NCBI GenBank assembly: GCA_944332225.1
Contig: CALVJO010000009.1
Location: 1-48,117 of the forward strand
Origin: an uncultured Bacilli bacterium
Lineage (GTDB): Bacteria; Bacillota_I; Bacilli_A; RFN20; CAG-449
DNA: 48,117 nt
Direction of reading: 5' to 3'
The notes below the pieces were generated by a model. The model had not been told where the DNA came from. It did no database searches and worked only from the letters and a program-made list of their open reading frames with translations. Below, piece after piece: positions 15,594 to 25,282 of the stretch (position 1 is the first letter of the stretch; each line of letters opens with the position of its first letter). The translations under genes and the position numbers were made by a program.

Positions 15594-17348
15594 TTACATG
15601 ATTGGAAGAGAATAATTTCCATCAGAGCAAATTACAACATTTCCATCGATCGATGTTGATTCATGCCAAGATCCAACAAAATCTAAGCTTGAGAATTCAC
15701 TTACTGTTCCTTCATATCGTAAAATTAAACTTGAAGCACCAGTTGAATCAGAATACATAGATATAAAGCAATAATTTAAGGTAGTTACCGAAGTAGGAAT
15801 GGTGATATCAGTTACATAGATATCAAAGTAGAAGGATTCCTCACCAATCACTTTCGTGCCGTCTTTAATTCTAAAGGAAGAGTCATTTTTACCATAAGGA
15901 TAACAAATTAATGTAGGCTCATCACCCTTAGAATAAAGAACGTTATCGACGATTTCAAAGTTATCATTATCTTTAATCGTGAAGGAATCTTCTGAATAAC
16001 CAAGTCTAATGATTCCTGCAAAAGGATTAACTCCAATTTCTTTTAATGTGGAAGGAAGTTCGATCTTTTCAATGTTATTAGATCTAAAGAAAGCTCTATC
16101 CCCGATGACTTCTAATCCTTCCGAGAAGTTAACTTTTGTTAAAGAGGTGCAAGAATCAAAGGCGCTTTGATGAATTTCTGTTAAGGAAGAAGGGAAAGTA
16201 ATCTCTCTGATACCTGTGGTGATAAAGGCTTGCATTCCGATGATTACGGTTCCTTCATGCAAGGTTACTTCAGCAAGGTCGCGGCAATAATAGAAGCTAT
16301 ATTCAGTAACTTCTTTAACTGTGGAAGGAATATCGATAGATTCTAATCCGCAGGTGAAGAAAGAACCGATTCCGATAGTTTCTAAACCTTCATTTAAATC
16401 GATCTCTAGTAAAGCTTGACAGTTTCTAAAGCAGTAATCACCGATTGATTTTAAAGTGTAAGGAATCTCGACATTCCTCAATGCTTGACAGTAATAAAAG
16501 GAATAATTACCAAGAGATAATAGCCCTTCATTTAAATCAACTGAAGCGACTGAGTTAACATTGTTAAAAGCATAATCTCCGACATGTAAAGTACCATCCT
16601 TTACAACTACTGTGCTTCGAGAATAGTTTAATGGCACCTTAACTAAGGTTTTATCCACGATAGAATAGAGGACTCCGTCCGCGGCTTCATAATATTGATT
16701 TTCTTCATCAACCTCAAAGGAAGTTAATTCATTTAAGGAATCAAAGGTTGAATAGGATACATCATTAATATTCTTCCCGAGTTTTAAAGAAATAATTTGA
16801 GAAGAAGTTAAGGCATCCTCTTCAATTGAAGTTACAAGATACGTTTTACCCTCATGCTCAAGCTCATCAGGAATAATTAAAGGATTTAAATCATTAGTCG
16901 ATGAAGGAGAATAATTTGAAATGCTCGCGGTTAGATTTTCTTCATCATAGATGAAGGTAAAATCATCTGTTGAGATTTCTATTTCCGAGAAAGTAACTTC
17001 TAGATCATTAGATCCATTGATTGCTGTGAAAGTATAGTTAGCTCCCGTCAAGATTAAATTCTCTCCATTAAGCTTAACGCTTTGTAAAACGTAATTGGCC
17101 CCAGGAGTGATAACTAAAGTAATCTTGTCTCCGACATTAACTAAACTTTGAAAATTTTCTTCAGTAATTTTATGACCATCTTTATAGGCTTTAACAGTTC
17201 CTTCCCCGTTTATAGTTAAATGATAAGCAAACTGGTCTATAGGTAAAGTAACATCCCCACCTGTAGATGAAGAGGAAGTAGGCGTAGTTTGACATCCGAC
17301 AGTTAAGCTAACAAGAGATAAAAGAAGTAAGGTAGCAGCTCTCTTCAT
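15594..17348 (-). CDS. BspA-type leucine-rich-repeat lipoprotein
   Basis: Surface lipoprotein of 584 residues. The signal peptide MKRAATLLLLSLVSLTVGC ends in a lipobox, followed by the Ser/Thr linker QTTPTSSSS. Residues about 50-115 form a beta domain of bacterial-repeat type. Residues about 175-560 hold LRR_5 (BspA/TpLRR) repeats, for example SFYYCQALRNVEIPYTLKSI and AFDSCTSLTKVNFSEGLEVI. This repeat family mediates adhesion in Treponema, Tannerella and Trichomonas, so host or mucus binding is plausible. It is the last gene of the lipoprotein operon and overlaps the preceding stop region. I chose ATG 17348; a TTG at 17357 has a slightly better ribosome-binding-site spacing and cannot be excluded. 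Confidence 0.9.
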   Translation of the reverse strand: MKRAATLLLLSLVSLTVGCQTTPTSSSSTGGDVTLPIDQFAYHLTINGEGTVKAYKDGHKITEENFQSLVNVGDKITLVITPGANYVLQSVKLNGENLILTGANYTFTAINGSNDLEVTFSEIEISTDDFTFIYDEENLTASISNYSPSSTNDLNPLIIPDELEHEGKTYLVTSIEEDALTSSQIISLKLGKNINDVSYSTFDSLNELTSFEVDEENQYYEAADGVLYSIVDKTLVKVPLNYSRSTVVVKDGTLHVGDYAFNNVNSVASVDLNEGLLSLGNYSFYYCQALRNVEIPYTLKSIGDYCFRNCQALLEIDLNEGLETIGIGSFFTCGLESIDIPSTVKEVTEYSFYYCRDLAEVTLHEGTVIIGMQAFITTGIREITFPSSLTEIHQSAFDSCTSLTKVNFSEGLEVIGDRAFFRSNNIEKIELPSTLKEIGVNPFAGIIRLGYSEDSFTIKDNDNFEIVDNVLYSKGDEPTLICYPYGKNDSSFRIKDGTKVIGEESFYFDIYVTDITIPTSVTTLNYCFISMYSDSTGASSLILRYEGTVSEFSSLDFVGSWHESTSIDGNVVICSDGNYSLPIM

Positions 17349-17349
17349 A

Positions 17350-18900
17350 CTATCCAATAATATCCTCTAAAGTGACATCGCCTAACATAGAATATTCAAC
17401 GGAGATTGAACCATTATAACGATATCCTTGCATTGTGTCGGTAAAATTATATTCGCCTTCAATCGTGGAAACTGTTCCATTTGATAAATTGATAGTTAAA
17501 GGATCACTTTCTTCGAATCTATCAACTTTGAATGGTCGTTTAGAAATCACAAAGCAATCAGCAAGAGATTCCATCATTCCTTCCTTAACGGTGAATGTTG
17601 TCTCATCTACTTGATCAAAGAAGGTTCCAGAGATATCACTTATGATTGGTAATAAATCAGAATAGAGATAGTAGCCAACATAAGCTTGAGCAAATTCAAT
17701 AGTTCCATCTTCTAAGACAATCCCAGTATTTCTAACTGTGTATTCACCAGTTGAAGAATCATATGCATATGGATATAAATGCATGTCAGTTTCAGAAGAA
17801 GGAGCAAGATAGTAATCTCTTTCTAAATTGATATTAGAAGTTTCATTTCTTTGTCTAGTATGAACATAGATTTCTTTTCCAGTGAAGTAATAATCTGTAG
17901 TTACATCATCGGTAACAGTTAAATCAGATACATCAGAAGGGTAAAGAGAAATACCTTCATATTGATGTCTAACCGTCATCTTAAATGATTGTCCTTCGAA
18001 GGTTTTAAAAGCGTTAGTTAAAGTTTGTGATGCTTCTGTCTCTTCATAAGGAGTGATGTGTTCAATAGTCTGTTCACCTAAGTCATTGAAAGTAAAGACG
18101 ATTGAGTTAGTAATTAAAGTAACTTCTCCAGTCGTGTTGTCAATTGAGGTGATCGGATCTAATTCGATAGTTAAAGAAGTGAAGTTTCCATTATCGACTC
18201 TAAAATAAGCTTCATTTGGAACAGCGAAAGCTCCAGAGTTTAATGAGTATAATAAGTTGTTTGAGATAATCGCAGCTTTATTGACGTTTAAATCATAACG
18301 AGTGAAAGCTTGAACGCTTTCGTTTAATGTGAAGTCTTCTTCTAAAAGGATATAGACGAAATTATAAAAGCCATTATCCGCGAAAGTTAATCCGGTGTTA
18401 GTTGAAGCGTTGTAAGTTTGATAATTTCTAGAAATTTTATTAGAATAATCAATCGATTCAGTATAGGCATAGCCATTTTCATCTTCAAAGTAGGTATAAG
18501 GACCTTCCGCGGCTATTTCTACATTATCTACAAGACGATAAGAATATTTATAGAAGGCATTTTCATCTTTTGAATTGTAACCTACCCTCGTATAGTAAGT
18601 GTTGGTATCAATCGGATCACCGACAATTTCATAATTGCCATCGCTTGTAACCTTGGAAGCATATCTTCTTTGAATGACGTTTCCTTGCATCGTGAAGCCA
18701 TCACGCATCTTATTGATGTTTGCATTTAATATAGGATCAGTATAAGTTTCGACTTCATCATTAGGCACGGTTGGAATTTCAGAAGTGGTTGGAGATGAAG
18801 GAGAATCGCTAGAAGTTGGCTGCGATGAACTGCCTTCACCGGTACAGGATATTAATAAAATTGGTAATACTAATAATGTTGCAAATAAACTTTTTCTCAT
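17350..18900 (-). CDS. Lipoprotein of unknown function, paralogue of next gene
   Basis: A 516-residue exported lipoprotein: MRKSLFATLLVLPILLISC with Cys19 as lipidation site, then a Ser/Thr/Pro spacer. The remaining 460 residues are predicted beta-rich, high in Thr, Tyr, Asn and Asp, without a motif I know. Two features tie it to the neighbour at 18914-20437. The opening phrase DPILNANINKMRDGFTMQGN matches DPIYINDTLEALRNGVTIQG there, and both end with an EYNFTDT/CNFYYTD-like strand. The pair therefore arose by duplication. Its ATG follows GGAGGTATGAATC. Expected location is the outer face of the cytoplasmic membrane. Confidence 0.8.
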   Translation of the reverse strand: MRKSLFATLLVLPILLISCTGEGSSSQPTSSDSPSSPTTSEIPTVPNDEVETYTDPILNANINKMRDGFTMQGNVIQRRYASKVTSDGNYEIVGDPIDTNTYYTRVGYNSKDENAFYKYSYRLVDNVEIAAEGPYTYFEDENGYAYTESIDYSNKISRNYQTYNASTNTGLTFADNGFYNFVYILLEEDFTLNESVQAFTRYDLNVNKAAIISNNLLYSLNSGAFAVPNEAYFRVDNGNFTSLTIELDPITSIDNTTGEVTLITNSIVFTFNDLGEQTIEHITPYEETEASQTLTNAFKTFEGQSFKMTVRHQYEGISLYPSDVSDLTVTDDVTTDYYFTGKEIYVHTRQRNETSNINLERDYYLAPSSETDMHLYPYAYDSSTGEYTVRNTGIVLEDGTIEFAQAYVGYYLYSDLLPIISDISGTFFDQVDETTFTVKEGMMESLADCFVISKRPFKVDRFEESDPLTINLSNGTVSTIEGEYNFTDTMQGYRYNGSISVEYSMLGDVTLEDIIG

Positions 18901-18913
18901 GATTCATACCTCC

Positions 18914-20437
18914 TTAGCTAGCAAAGACAATATCGAAGCTTGGATGAGAATCTCCAAGATCGGTGTAATAGAAGTTACAAGTTCCTGAATATCCGACATG
19001 ATCTTCATAAGTGACTTCAACTTTTTCAATTTGGCTTTGATCTTCAGCAACATAGAATTTAACGTCTGTTACATATCCAGCATCGATAGGTGTGAAACTA
19101 TCGAAAGAAGACATTATTATTTCTCTTGCAATGTATGGAATATTATCTAAGTTAGGTGAATAGGTTCCATCATCGTTTAAGGTGAAGATATTTGCATCTA
19201 AGTAGGATAAGTCATATTTAGCTTCATCATATGTGAAGAGATTATCTAAATTAGAATATCCCGCGGATGACATATAGAATTGATTGCTTACTGAGTTAAG
19301 TAAATAAGTTCTCAATCTTCCTCCGATGGTTAATGATTTTAAAAGATAATCAGAAGCTGAAGGAGCAGTAGGTGCTTTTTGACCTTCTTCTAAGGAATAA
19401 GCTTGAGAATAGATTCCTTCATCTTCACCCATGTAGTACATCGCTAAATAAATATTGTATCCAACATATTCATCATCCATATAAGGGATGAGCTCTCTAG
19501 TTAAAGTAACTTCTTCTTTTTCAACCATGTTAGCTAAAGCATTCTTCAATGGTAAATTTTCTTCTTTTTCCTCTTCAGCTTTAATTAATGATTTACTTAC
19601 AGCTGTGCCGATGTTTGAGAATGATAAATCTAATTCATAATTATATCTAACATACGCGGTGTGATAAGGATTCTCAGCATTTCCTACAGTCGTAGCATAC
19701 GATAATTCCATATCATTAGAAATTAAGGTCGCAGAGGTAAGAGTTGTTCCATCAAAATCAAATAATCTCGTGCTGAAGGTGACATTTGAAAGATAATCAT
19801 CAGTGATTTGAGAACAAAGAGTAGAGAATAACAAACTTGCCTTAGTTGGAGAGAGGATAAATCCTTCTTCAACTTGAACAAAATCATTTCTAGTTAATAA
19901 AGTGAAAGGATTTAATAATCCGTTAGATCCATAAGGAATGTAATCTCCTTCAGAATCAACCGCGGCCACCTCAGTTACTTCGTTGTTGTAATCAAGGAAG
20001 ACCATAGTCGCATAGCCATTATCGTTATATGTGTTTTCACCATAATAGTAGCTGCGTCCAACAGTTGTTCCTTGTTCGTCTTTATCAACTTTATAATAAC
20101 GACGATCGACACCTTCAACTGTTTCTGAATTCTCATAATTTAAATCAAATTCATAATAAACTGTTTCAGTTTCAACAGTGGTGTCTGGAATTTGATACTC
20201 TGGGTCAGTGAAGTAAGAACGGGTTACCGCGAGTTCTCCTTGAATTGTGACTCCATTTCGTAAAGCTTCTAAAGTATCATTGATATAAATTGGGTCTACG
20301 TCGATAGGTGTTTCAGACGTAGTCGGGTCAGATGGGTTAGATGGAGTCGAGGAAACTGGAGAATCACCAGTATTACAAGAAACCATCAAAACCGAAGATA
20401 AAAGTAGAGGCAAAGTTAATAATAAATTTTTCTTCAT
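18914..20437 (-). CDS. Lipoprotein of unknown function, paralogue of previous gene
   Basis: A 507-residue exported lipoprotein: MKKNLLLTLPLLLSSVLMVSC with lipidated Cys21, then a Ser/Thr/Pro linker (about 22-45). The mature part is beta-rich and acidic, with many Tyr and Asp and no known motif. It shares layout and opening sequence with the gene immediately downstream, 13 bp away. The overall form (lipobox, low-complexity linker, about 450-residue beta domain beginning with a DGV/DGF-T-QG phrase) is reminiscent of LolA-like or substrate-binding lipoproteins of wall-poor Firmicutes, but I cannot assign it. The ribosome-binding site AGGAAAGG precedes the ATG. Confidence 0.8.
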   Translation of the reverse strand: MKKNLLLTLPLLLSSVLMVSCNTGDSPVSSTPSNPSDPTTSETPIDVDPIYINDTLEALRNGVTIQGELAVTRSYFTDPEYQIPDTTVETETVYYEFDLNYENSETVEGVDRRYYKVDKDEQGTTVGRSYYYGENTYNDNGYATMVFLDYNNEVTEVAAVDSEGDYIPYGSNGLLNPFTLLTRNDFVQVEEGFILSPTKASLLFSTLCSQITDDYLSNVTFSTRLFDFDGTTLTSATLISNDMELSYATTVGNAENPYHTAYVRYNYELDLSFSNIGTAVSKSLIKAEEEKEENLPLKNALANMVEKEEVTLTRELIPYMDDEYVGYNIYLAMYYMGEDEGIYSQAYSLEEGQKAPTAPSASDYLLKSLTIGGRLRTYLLNSVSNQFYMSSAGYSNLDNLFTYDEAKYDLSYLDANIFTLNDDGTYSPNLDNIPYIAREIIMSSFDSFTPIDAGYVTDVKFYVAEDQSQIEKVEVTYEDHVGYSGTCNFYYTDLGDSHPSFDIVFAS

Positions 20438-20475
20438 TTAAATCCTTTCCTTTCTAAAATTATTTTTTATGTACT

Positions 20476-22734
20476 TTACTCGCAAGTGATAACGATATTA
20501 ACGTCATGGCCTGGCATCGTGAAGCTATACATTGATCCGCTGCCTTCAATTGGTTCACCATCGAGAGTAACTGAAACGATGGTTGCTGTATCTGACCATG
20601 GGCTCACATAAACCATAGCACCTTCTTTTGCCGATGTGATTTCTGACATCATCATATCCATGAATACTACATCAACATTGCTAGGGTCAGTTCCAACTAT
20701 TGTGTATGATAATTTGTAACCAATAACTTCTAATTCAACTGCGAGAGTTGCATCTTCGCTAGGCATAACAAACTCATATAGTTCCATTCCGCCTTGATTA
20801 GTTAAAGTAGCTTCAACTCCATTGACGGTAACTTTAGAGATTGGTTGACCTGAATAGTAAATATCTAAATAGTATGTTTCGCCAGAAGTGAGAACATAAT
20901 TTCCAGAGTACATTCTAATTGGATTCAAGGTGGAATCGTATACTCCCCATAAACCAGTTACATCACCTTTATATAGATAATATTGATTTGCTTCTAAAGG
21001 AGTAACATCGACAGTTAGTTGAGTATCTTCCGCTAGAGCGTTGAAGACATAGTATTCTTCTCCGTTAACTGTTTCAGTATCAAGAGATTCTTCTTGTAAG
21101 ATAACATCATTAAGAATGTAACGATTTAATCCTGTTACTTTTGCATAAACTTTTTCTCCAGCGGTAGCTTTGGTTATCTCAGTAAGTTCTTCATCATAGA
21201 AAGTAACTTTGATGGTTGTTTCATGACCAGTTGGGTTAGTGACATATCCTAAGTTATATTCAACAGATAAATCAGCAAAAGTTGCAGTTAATACAAAGTC
21301 ATCTCTTAAATCATTTCTTCCCATCGTGAAGGTGTAAGTATTGCCTACGATAGTTCCTGTTCCTAAAGTTCCATTATGGAAAACTTGATAAAGAGCTAAG
21401 TTGCTTGAATTAGTGAATGTTGCAACTACTGTCTCTCCATATCCAGCAGTTTGAATTGGTTTTCCTTCAGCGTCAGCAAAGGTACATGCAGTGTAGACTG
21501 AATCACTTGTATCATCTTGATAGGATAATGGATATTGTTTTAGGCTGCTTAAGGCTTCAATTTCAACATCGTGATTTCCAACAATTACAGGATAATATCC
21601 AGTTTCATCAACAGTGACTACTTCTCCGTCTACGGTGACTGAATCTAATTCATAGATATCAGTGAATAAAGGCATTATTGAAACATCTAAATATAAGAGA
21701 GTTCCTTCTGGGAAGGTAGAAGTTTGGGCATAGAAGCCTTCTAATGGTGTAAATACTCCATTAGTCACATTACCAACATCTAAAGTAACGCCTTCACCTT
21801 CAGTGATTATGAGTTTATGAGATTCAAAGGTAGGTGCGATCGTGGTGATTGATAAGGTGACATTCTCGCTTGGCATAGTGAAGATATATCCATCTACAGT
21901 GTTTACAACTTCATCATCGTTAACAAACATTTGATTGATTTCATATCCATCGTTAAGAGTTGGTGATACTCCTACTTTAGTTCCTGGTTCAATCGCGTTA
22001 GAAGATAATTGAGCCCCAGTATCCGCATCTAATAGATAGATAGAGCTGATGGCCTCACTATCATATTCAAAAGTGATTGAATAGATAGTTACATAATCAA
22101 TGGCCATCGTTGAATCTTTAGATGGCATTCTAAAGGTGTAGTAACCTTCTGTAGGGATGATTCTTTCTCCATTAAGAGTGACTGAAACTGAAGAAGATGA
22201 GGACAATCTTAATAAATAAGATGTTCCTGGCTCTAATTCATAAGTTCCCTCTACCGCAGTGTACTCAGCTCCAGTATTATCCATCAATGAGACAATCTCA
22301 GCATCGGTATTATTTTGAATTGTTAAATCGTAGGTGGCTTGGATAGCTTCGCTCAAAGTACAAGAAATAGTGACATCACAGTTAGGCATAATAAAATAAT
22401 ATTCCGTTTCGGACAAGGCAACTAAACTCACACCTTCAACATCGGTGGTGATTTCTTCTAATTGTTGTCCTTCTGGAATATTACTTACTGTTACTGTTAC
22501 CCGTTCTCCTGAGGAGGCTGTTTTTTTATCCAAAGTCAATTTAGCCCCGTCTGTTTCTCCAATTGTAATAGTATGAGTCGTAATTGGAGTAGAGCTTGAT
22601 GAAGAGGATGAGCCTGGGCTCGATGTCTCTTGTGAGTCAGATGATGTAGGGCTTGAACTGGTTGGAGTCGTTTGACACGCAGTTACAAGCGATAAGGCTA
22701 AAAGGCCTGTTAATAAATAACGAGCTTTTTTCAT
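20476..22734 (-). CDS. Lipoprotein with InlB-type bacterial repeats
   Basis: A 752-residue lipoprotein and first gene of the four-gene operon. The signal peptide MKKARYLLTGLLALSLVTAC is followed by QTTPTSSSP, almost the same linker start as in the LRR lipoprotein, and about 30 Ser/Thr residues. The body is a chain of beta repeats, each ending in a strand like YIFTMPSENVTLSI. Variants recur at YYFIMPNCDVTIS, YYTFRMPSKDSTM, YTFTMGRNDL, YEFVMPSEDATLAV and YSFTMPGHDVNIVI, matching the divergent InlB B-repeat family of surface proteins. It probably acts as a stalk or adhesin. A ribosome-binding site AAAGGGGG precedes the ATG. Confidence 0.88.
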   Translation of the reverse strand: MKKARYLLTGLLALSLVTACQTTPTSSSPTSSDSQETSSPGSSSSSSSTPITTHTITIGETDGAKLTLDKKTASSGERVTVTVSNIPEGQQLEEITTDVEGVSLVALSETEYYFIMPNCDVTISCTLSEAIQATYDLTIQNNTDAEIVSLMDNTGAEYTAVEGTYELEPGTSYLLRLSSSSSVSVTLNGERIIPTEGYYTFRMPSKDSTMAIDYVTIYSITFEYDSEAISSIYLLDADTGAQLSSNAIEPGTKVGVSPTLNDGYEINQMFVNDDEVVNTVDGYIFTMPSENVTLSITTIAPTFESHKLIITEGEGVTLDVGNVTNGVFTPLEGFYAQTSTFPEGTLLYLDVSIMPLFTDIYELDSVTVDGEVVTVDETGYYPVIVGNHDVEIEALSSLKQYPLSYQDDTSDSVYTACTFADAEGKPIQTAGYGETVVATFTNSSNLALYQVFHNGTLGTGTIVGNTYTFTMGRNDLRDDFVLTATFADLSVEYNLGYVTNPTGHETTIKVTFYDEELTEITKATAGEKVYAKVTGLNRYILNDVILQEESLDTETVNGEEYYVFNALAEDTQLTVDVTPLEANQYYLYKGDVTGLWGVYDSTLNPIRMYSGNYVLTSGETYYLDIYYSGQPISKVTVNGVEATLTNQGGMELYEFVMPSEDATLAVELEVIGYKLSYTIVGTDPSNVDVVFMDMMMSEITSAKEGAMVYVSPWSDTATIVSVTLDGEPIEGSGSMYSFTMPGHDVNIVITCE

Positions 22735-22760
22735 TGTAAATTTCCCCCTTTTAAATAAAT

Positions 22761-22803
22761 AAGGAAACGCCTATTTCGTTAAGAATATATGTTTCGTTTC
22801 CTT
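22761..22803. other. Hairpin in 5' leader of lipoprotein operon
   Basis: AAGGAAACG (22761-22769) pairs with CGTTTCCTT (22795-22803) over a 25-nt loop. It lies between the leftward promoter and the ribosome-binding site of the first lipoprotein, so it would form in that mRNA leader. On the plus strand it is followed by a T run like a terminator, but no plus-strand gene precedes it. Confidence 0.55.
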
Positions 22804-22817
22804 TTTTTATTGAAAAA

Positions 22818-22846
22818 AAAGTAAAACTTTACAGCCTGCATTTCAA
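22818..22846 (-). promoter_or_regulatory. Promoter of the lipoprotein operon
   Basis: On the minus strand TTGAAA (22841-22846), 17-nt spacer, TACTTT (22818-22823), about 85 bp before the first lipoprotein ATG. It is the only well-spaced pair I found in this leader. Confidence 0.5.
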
Positions 22847-23013
22847 TAAAAAATTGTAAATTTTCTAAATTAATGCCATAAATGAAAAAAATCAAAATAT
22901 AGTTCAATTATAAAAATGCCTTAAAAAAGTGATAATTTACTACCTATAAAACTAATAAAAAACGATAAAAAAATTAATGAAAGTGCTTTCTAAATTTTAA
23001 TAAAATTTTCTAA

Positions 23014-23041
23014 TTGACAATAAAAAAGTCATATGTAAAAT
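23014..23041 (+). promoter_or_regulatory. Promoter of marR-ABC operon
   Basis: TTGACA (23014-23019), 16-nt spacer, TAAAAT (23036-23041), 44 bp before the marR ATG. Confidence 0.75.
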
Positions 23042-23054
23042 ATCAATGTATTTA

Positions 23055-23068
23055 GTTAGTAAGCTAAC
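23055..23068. promoter_or_regulatory. Putative MarR operator
   Basis: The inverted repeat GTTAG-TAAG-CTAAC begins 14 bp after the -10 box, over the likely transcription start. This TAGTTAG-type palindrome is typical of MarR repressors that control multidrug ABC exporters, so autoregulation of the operon is likely. Confidence 0.7.
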
Positions 23069-23084
23069 AATTATGAGGTGAAAG

Positions 23085-23531
23085 ATGGTCAATCACGGAT
23101 ACGAAATTGGATTCTTAATTCGAGAAATTAACAATCAGCTTTCTAGATGGTTAGTTAAAGCCTGCAAGGAAATCGAAGTCCGAGGCAGAATCCAAGGAAT
23201 GATTCTCCGTTACTTATCTTTAAACACGGATAAAAAGATCATTCAAAAGGATTTAGAAAAGCAGTTTGCAGTTCGCGCGCCTACTATGTCTAATCTTCTA
23301 TCTTCCTTAGAAAATGATGGCTTCATCTATCGAAGTAAGGGAGAAGATTCTCGTCAAAAATTAATTATTTTAACCGAGAAAGGCCTAAAAGAAGTAGATG
23401 TGATGAACTCTCAAATTGTTCTTTTTGAGGAAGTGATTAAAAAAGATCTTTCAAACAAGGAATGTGAAACTTTAATTAGCTACTTAACTAAAATTATTGA
23501 AAACATTAAAGAGGAACTTAGAAAGGAGTAA
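23085..23531 (+). CDS. MarR-family transcriptional regulator
   Basis: A 148-residue winged-helix regulator. The recognition region IIQKDLEKQFAVRAPTMSNL is followed by the wing with the characteristic DSRQK (R-x-D-x-R variant: YRSKGEDSRQKLIILTEKG). A GAGGTG ribosome-binding site precedes the ATG. It is first in an operon with two ABC half-transporters and sits behind its own probable operator. MarR proteins of this arrangement usually release DNA on binding a drug or bile-like compound and so turn on the exporter. Confidence 0.92.
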   Translation: MVNHGYEIGFLIREINNQLSRWLVKACKEIEVRGRIQGMILRYLSLNTDKKIIQKDLEKQFAVRAPTMSNLLSSLENDGFIYRSKGEDSRQKLIILTEKGLKEVDVMNSQIVLFEEVIKKDLSNKECETLISYLTKIIENIKEELRKE

Positions 23532-23536
23532 TAGGG

Positions 23537-25282
23537 ATGGATATTGTAAGAACCATTGCTAAATCAATTAGAGATTATAAAAAACAATCGATATTGACTA
23601 TCGTCATTGTTTTTTTCGAAGTTATAATCGAGTCTTTAGTTCCATTTGTGATGAGTATTTTAATTGACTATGGTATCAGAGAAAACAATTTAACTCTTTG
23701 CATTTGGCTTTCAGTTTGTTTAGTGGTCATGACCGTTATTTGTTTTATAACCGGCGTGGAAGCTGGATTTATGGCTTCAACAGCCGCATGCGGACTTACT
23801 AAAAACTTAAGACACGATTTATACTACAAACTTCAAACATATTCTTTTAAGAACATTGATAAGTTTCAAACTGCATCAATCGTCACAAGAATCACCACAG
23901 ACTGCACGAACGTTCAGCATGCTTATTTAATGCTGATAAGAACCGCGATCCGCGCGCCTATCATGCTCGTTCTCGCTTTAGTTTTAACATTTATAAGCAA
24001 CTGGGTGATCGGCTTAATCTATCTGGGGGTAGCTATCGTGCTCGGAATCATATTATTCTTACTTATTATTAAAGCTCACCCATATTTTGAAAAAGGTGTC
24101 TACACTTACGATGATTTAAACGGAGTCGTTCAAGAAAACTTACAAGGAATCAGAGTCGTTAAATCATTTAATAAAGAAGAGGTGGAGATGTCTAAATTTG
24201 ATAAAGTATCAACCAAAATCTTCTCATTATTCTCTAACGGAGAAAAAATTTCAGCCTTTGAAAGCCCAGTTTCTCAGCTAGCTATCTATATGATGATGGT
24301 TGTTCTTTGTTACTTTGGAACTCGATTTATCGTCTTAGAAGGATCGATGACTGTTGGAGTTTTATCATCTTTAATCTCCTACGCTTGGATGGTTTTAAAT
24401 ACCTTGATGCTCATCTCTATGGTATTTGTTAACATCATAATCGCCGCGTCATCTGCTGAAAGAATCTACGAGATGTTAAAAGAAGAAAGTGATATTGTAT
24501 CTAAACCTAATCCAGTTGTTGAAGTTACTTCAGGAGATGTTGAATTTAATCATGTTTCCTTCTCTTATGGTAAGCAAGGTGAAAAATTAGTCTTAGATGA
24601 TATTAACTTTAAAGTTAAAGAGGGAGATGTTGTTGGTATCTTAGGTGGTACAGGCTCTTCTAAAACATCATTAATTAATTTAATTGCTAGATTATATGAT
24701 GTCTCTAAAGGAGAAGTAAAAGTAGGTGGCATCAACGTTAAAGATTATGATTTAAAATCATTAAGAGATAAGATCGCTGTCGTTTTACAAAAGAACACTT
24801 TATTCTCTGGAACGATTAAGGACAATCTTAGATGGGGTAATGAAAATGCGACTGATGAAGAGATGATTGAAGCTTGTAAACTAGCTCAAGCTCATGACTT
24901 CATCATGCAGTTCCCTGATAAATACGATACATATATTGAGCAAGGAGGAACTAACGTCTCCGGAGGTCAAAAGCAAAGATTATGTATCGCAAGAGCCTTA
25001 TTAAAGAATCCTAAAGTATTAATCTTAGATGATTCAACTTCCGCGGTTGATACCAAAACCGATTCATTGATCAGGGAAGCTTTTAGAGAAAAGATCCCTA
25101 ACACCACGAAGTTTATAGTTGCTCAAAGAATTAATTCTATTCAAGATGCTGACTTAATCTTAGTGATGAATGCAGGAAAGATTGATGACATGGGAACTCA
25201 CGAAGAATTATTAAAGAGAAATAAGATCTATCAAGAAGTTTATTACACTCAAAATTCTCAAGGAGGTAGCATCGATGACTAA
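23537..25282 (+). CDS. ABC exporter half-transporter A (degenerate site subunit)
   Basis: Fused membrane and ATPase half-transporter (581 residues) of the heterodimeric LmrCD/BmrCD multidrug type. Six transmembrane helices lie within about residues 1-310. The nucleotide-binding domain has Walker A GGTGSSKTS (about 369), the signature VSGGQKQ (about 473) and Walker B LILDDSTS (about 494). The catalytic Glu after Walker B is Asp, and the switch His is Gln in IVAQRINS (about 528). These are the standard substitutions of the non-catalytic subunit, whose intact signature completes the active site of its partner. It is 5 bp after marR and overlaps the next gene by 8 nt. Confidence 0.94.
   Translation: MDIVRTIAKSIRDYKKQSILTIVIVFFEVIIESLVPFVMSILIDYGIRENNLTLCIWLSVCLVVMTVICFITGVEAGFMASTAACGLTKNLRHDLYYKLQTYSFKNIDKFQTASIVTRITTDCTNVQHAYLMLIRTAIRAPIMLVLALVLTFISNWVIGLIYLGVAIVLGIILFLLIIKAHPYFEKGVYTYDDLNGVVQENLQGIRVVKSFNKEEVEMSKFDKVSTKIFSLFSNGEKISAFESPVSQLAIYMMMVVLCYFGTRFIVLEGSMTVGVLSSLISYAWMVLNTLMLISMVFVNIIIAASSAERIYEMLKEESDIVSKPNPVVEVTSGDVEFNHVSFSYGKQGEKLVLDDINFKVKEGDVVGILGGTGSSKTSLINLIARLYDVSKGEVKVGGINVKDYDLKSLRDKIAVVLQKNTLFSGTIKDNLRWGNENATDEEMIEACKLAQAHDFIMQFPDKYDTYIEQGGTNVSGGQKQRLCIARALLKNPKVLILDDSTSAVDTKTDSLIREAFREKIPNTTKFIVAQRINSIQDADLILVMNAGKIDDMGTHEELLKRNKIYQEVYYTQNSQGGSIDD

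Larger units (their letters stand above)
22735..23084. other. Divergent regulatory region between lipoprotein operon and marR
   Basis: A 350-bp AT-rich gap with no gene. It holds a hairpin-forming repeat (22761-22803), a leftward promoter (22818-22846), long A/T stretches without clear signals (about 22850-23010), and the rightward marR promoter and operator (23014-23068). Confidence 0.7.
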
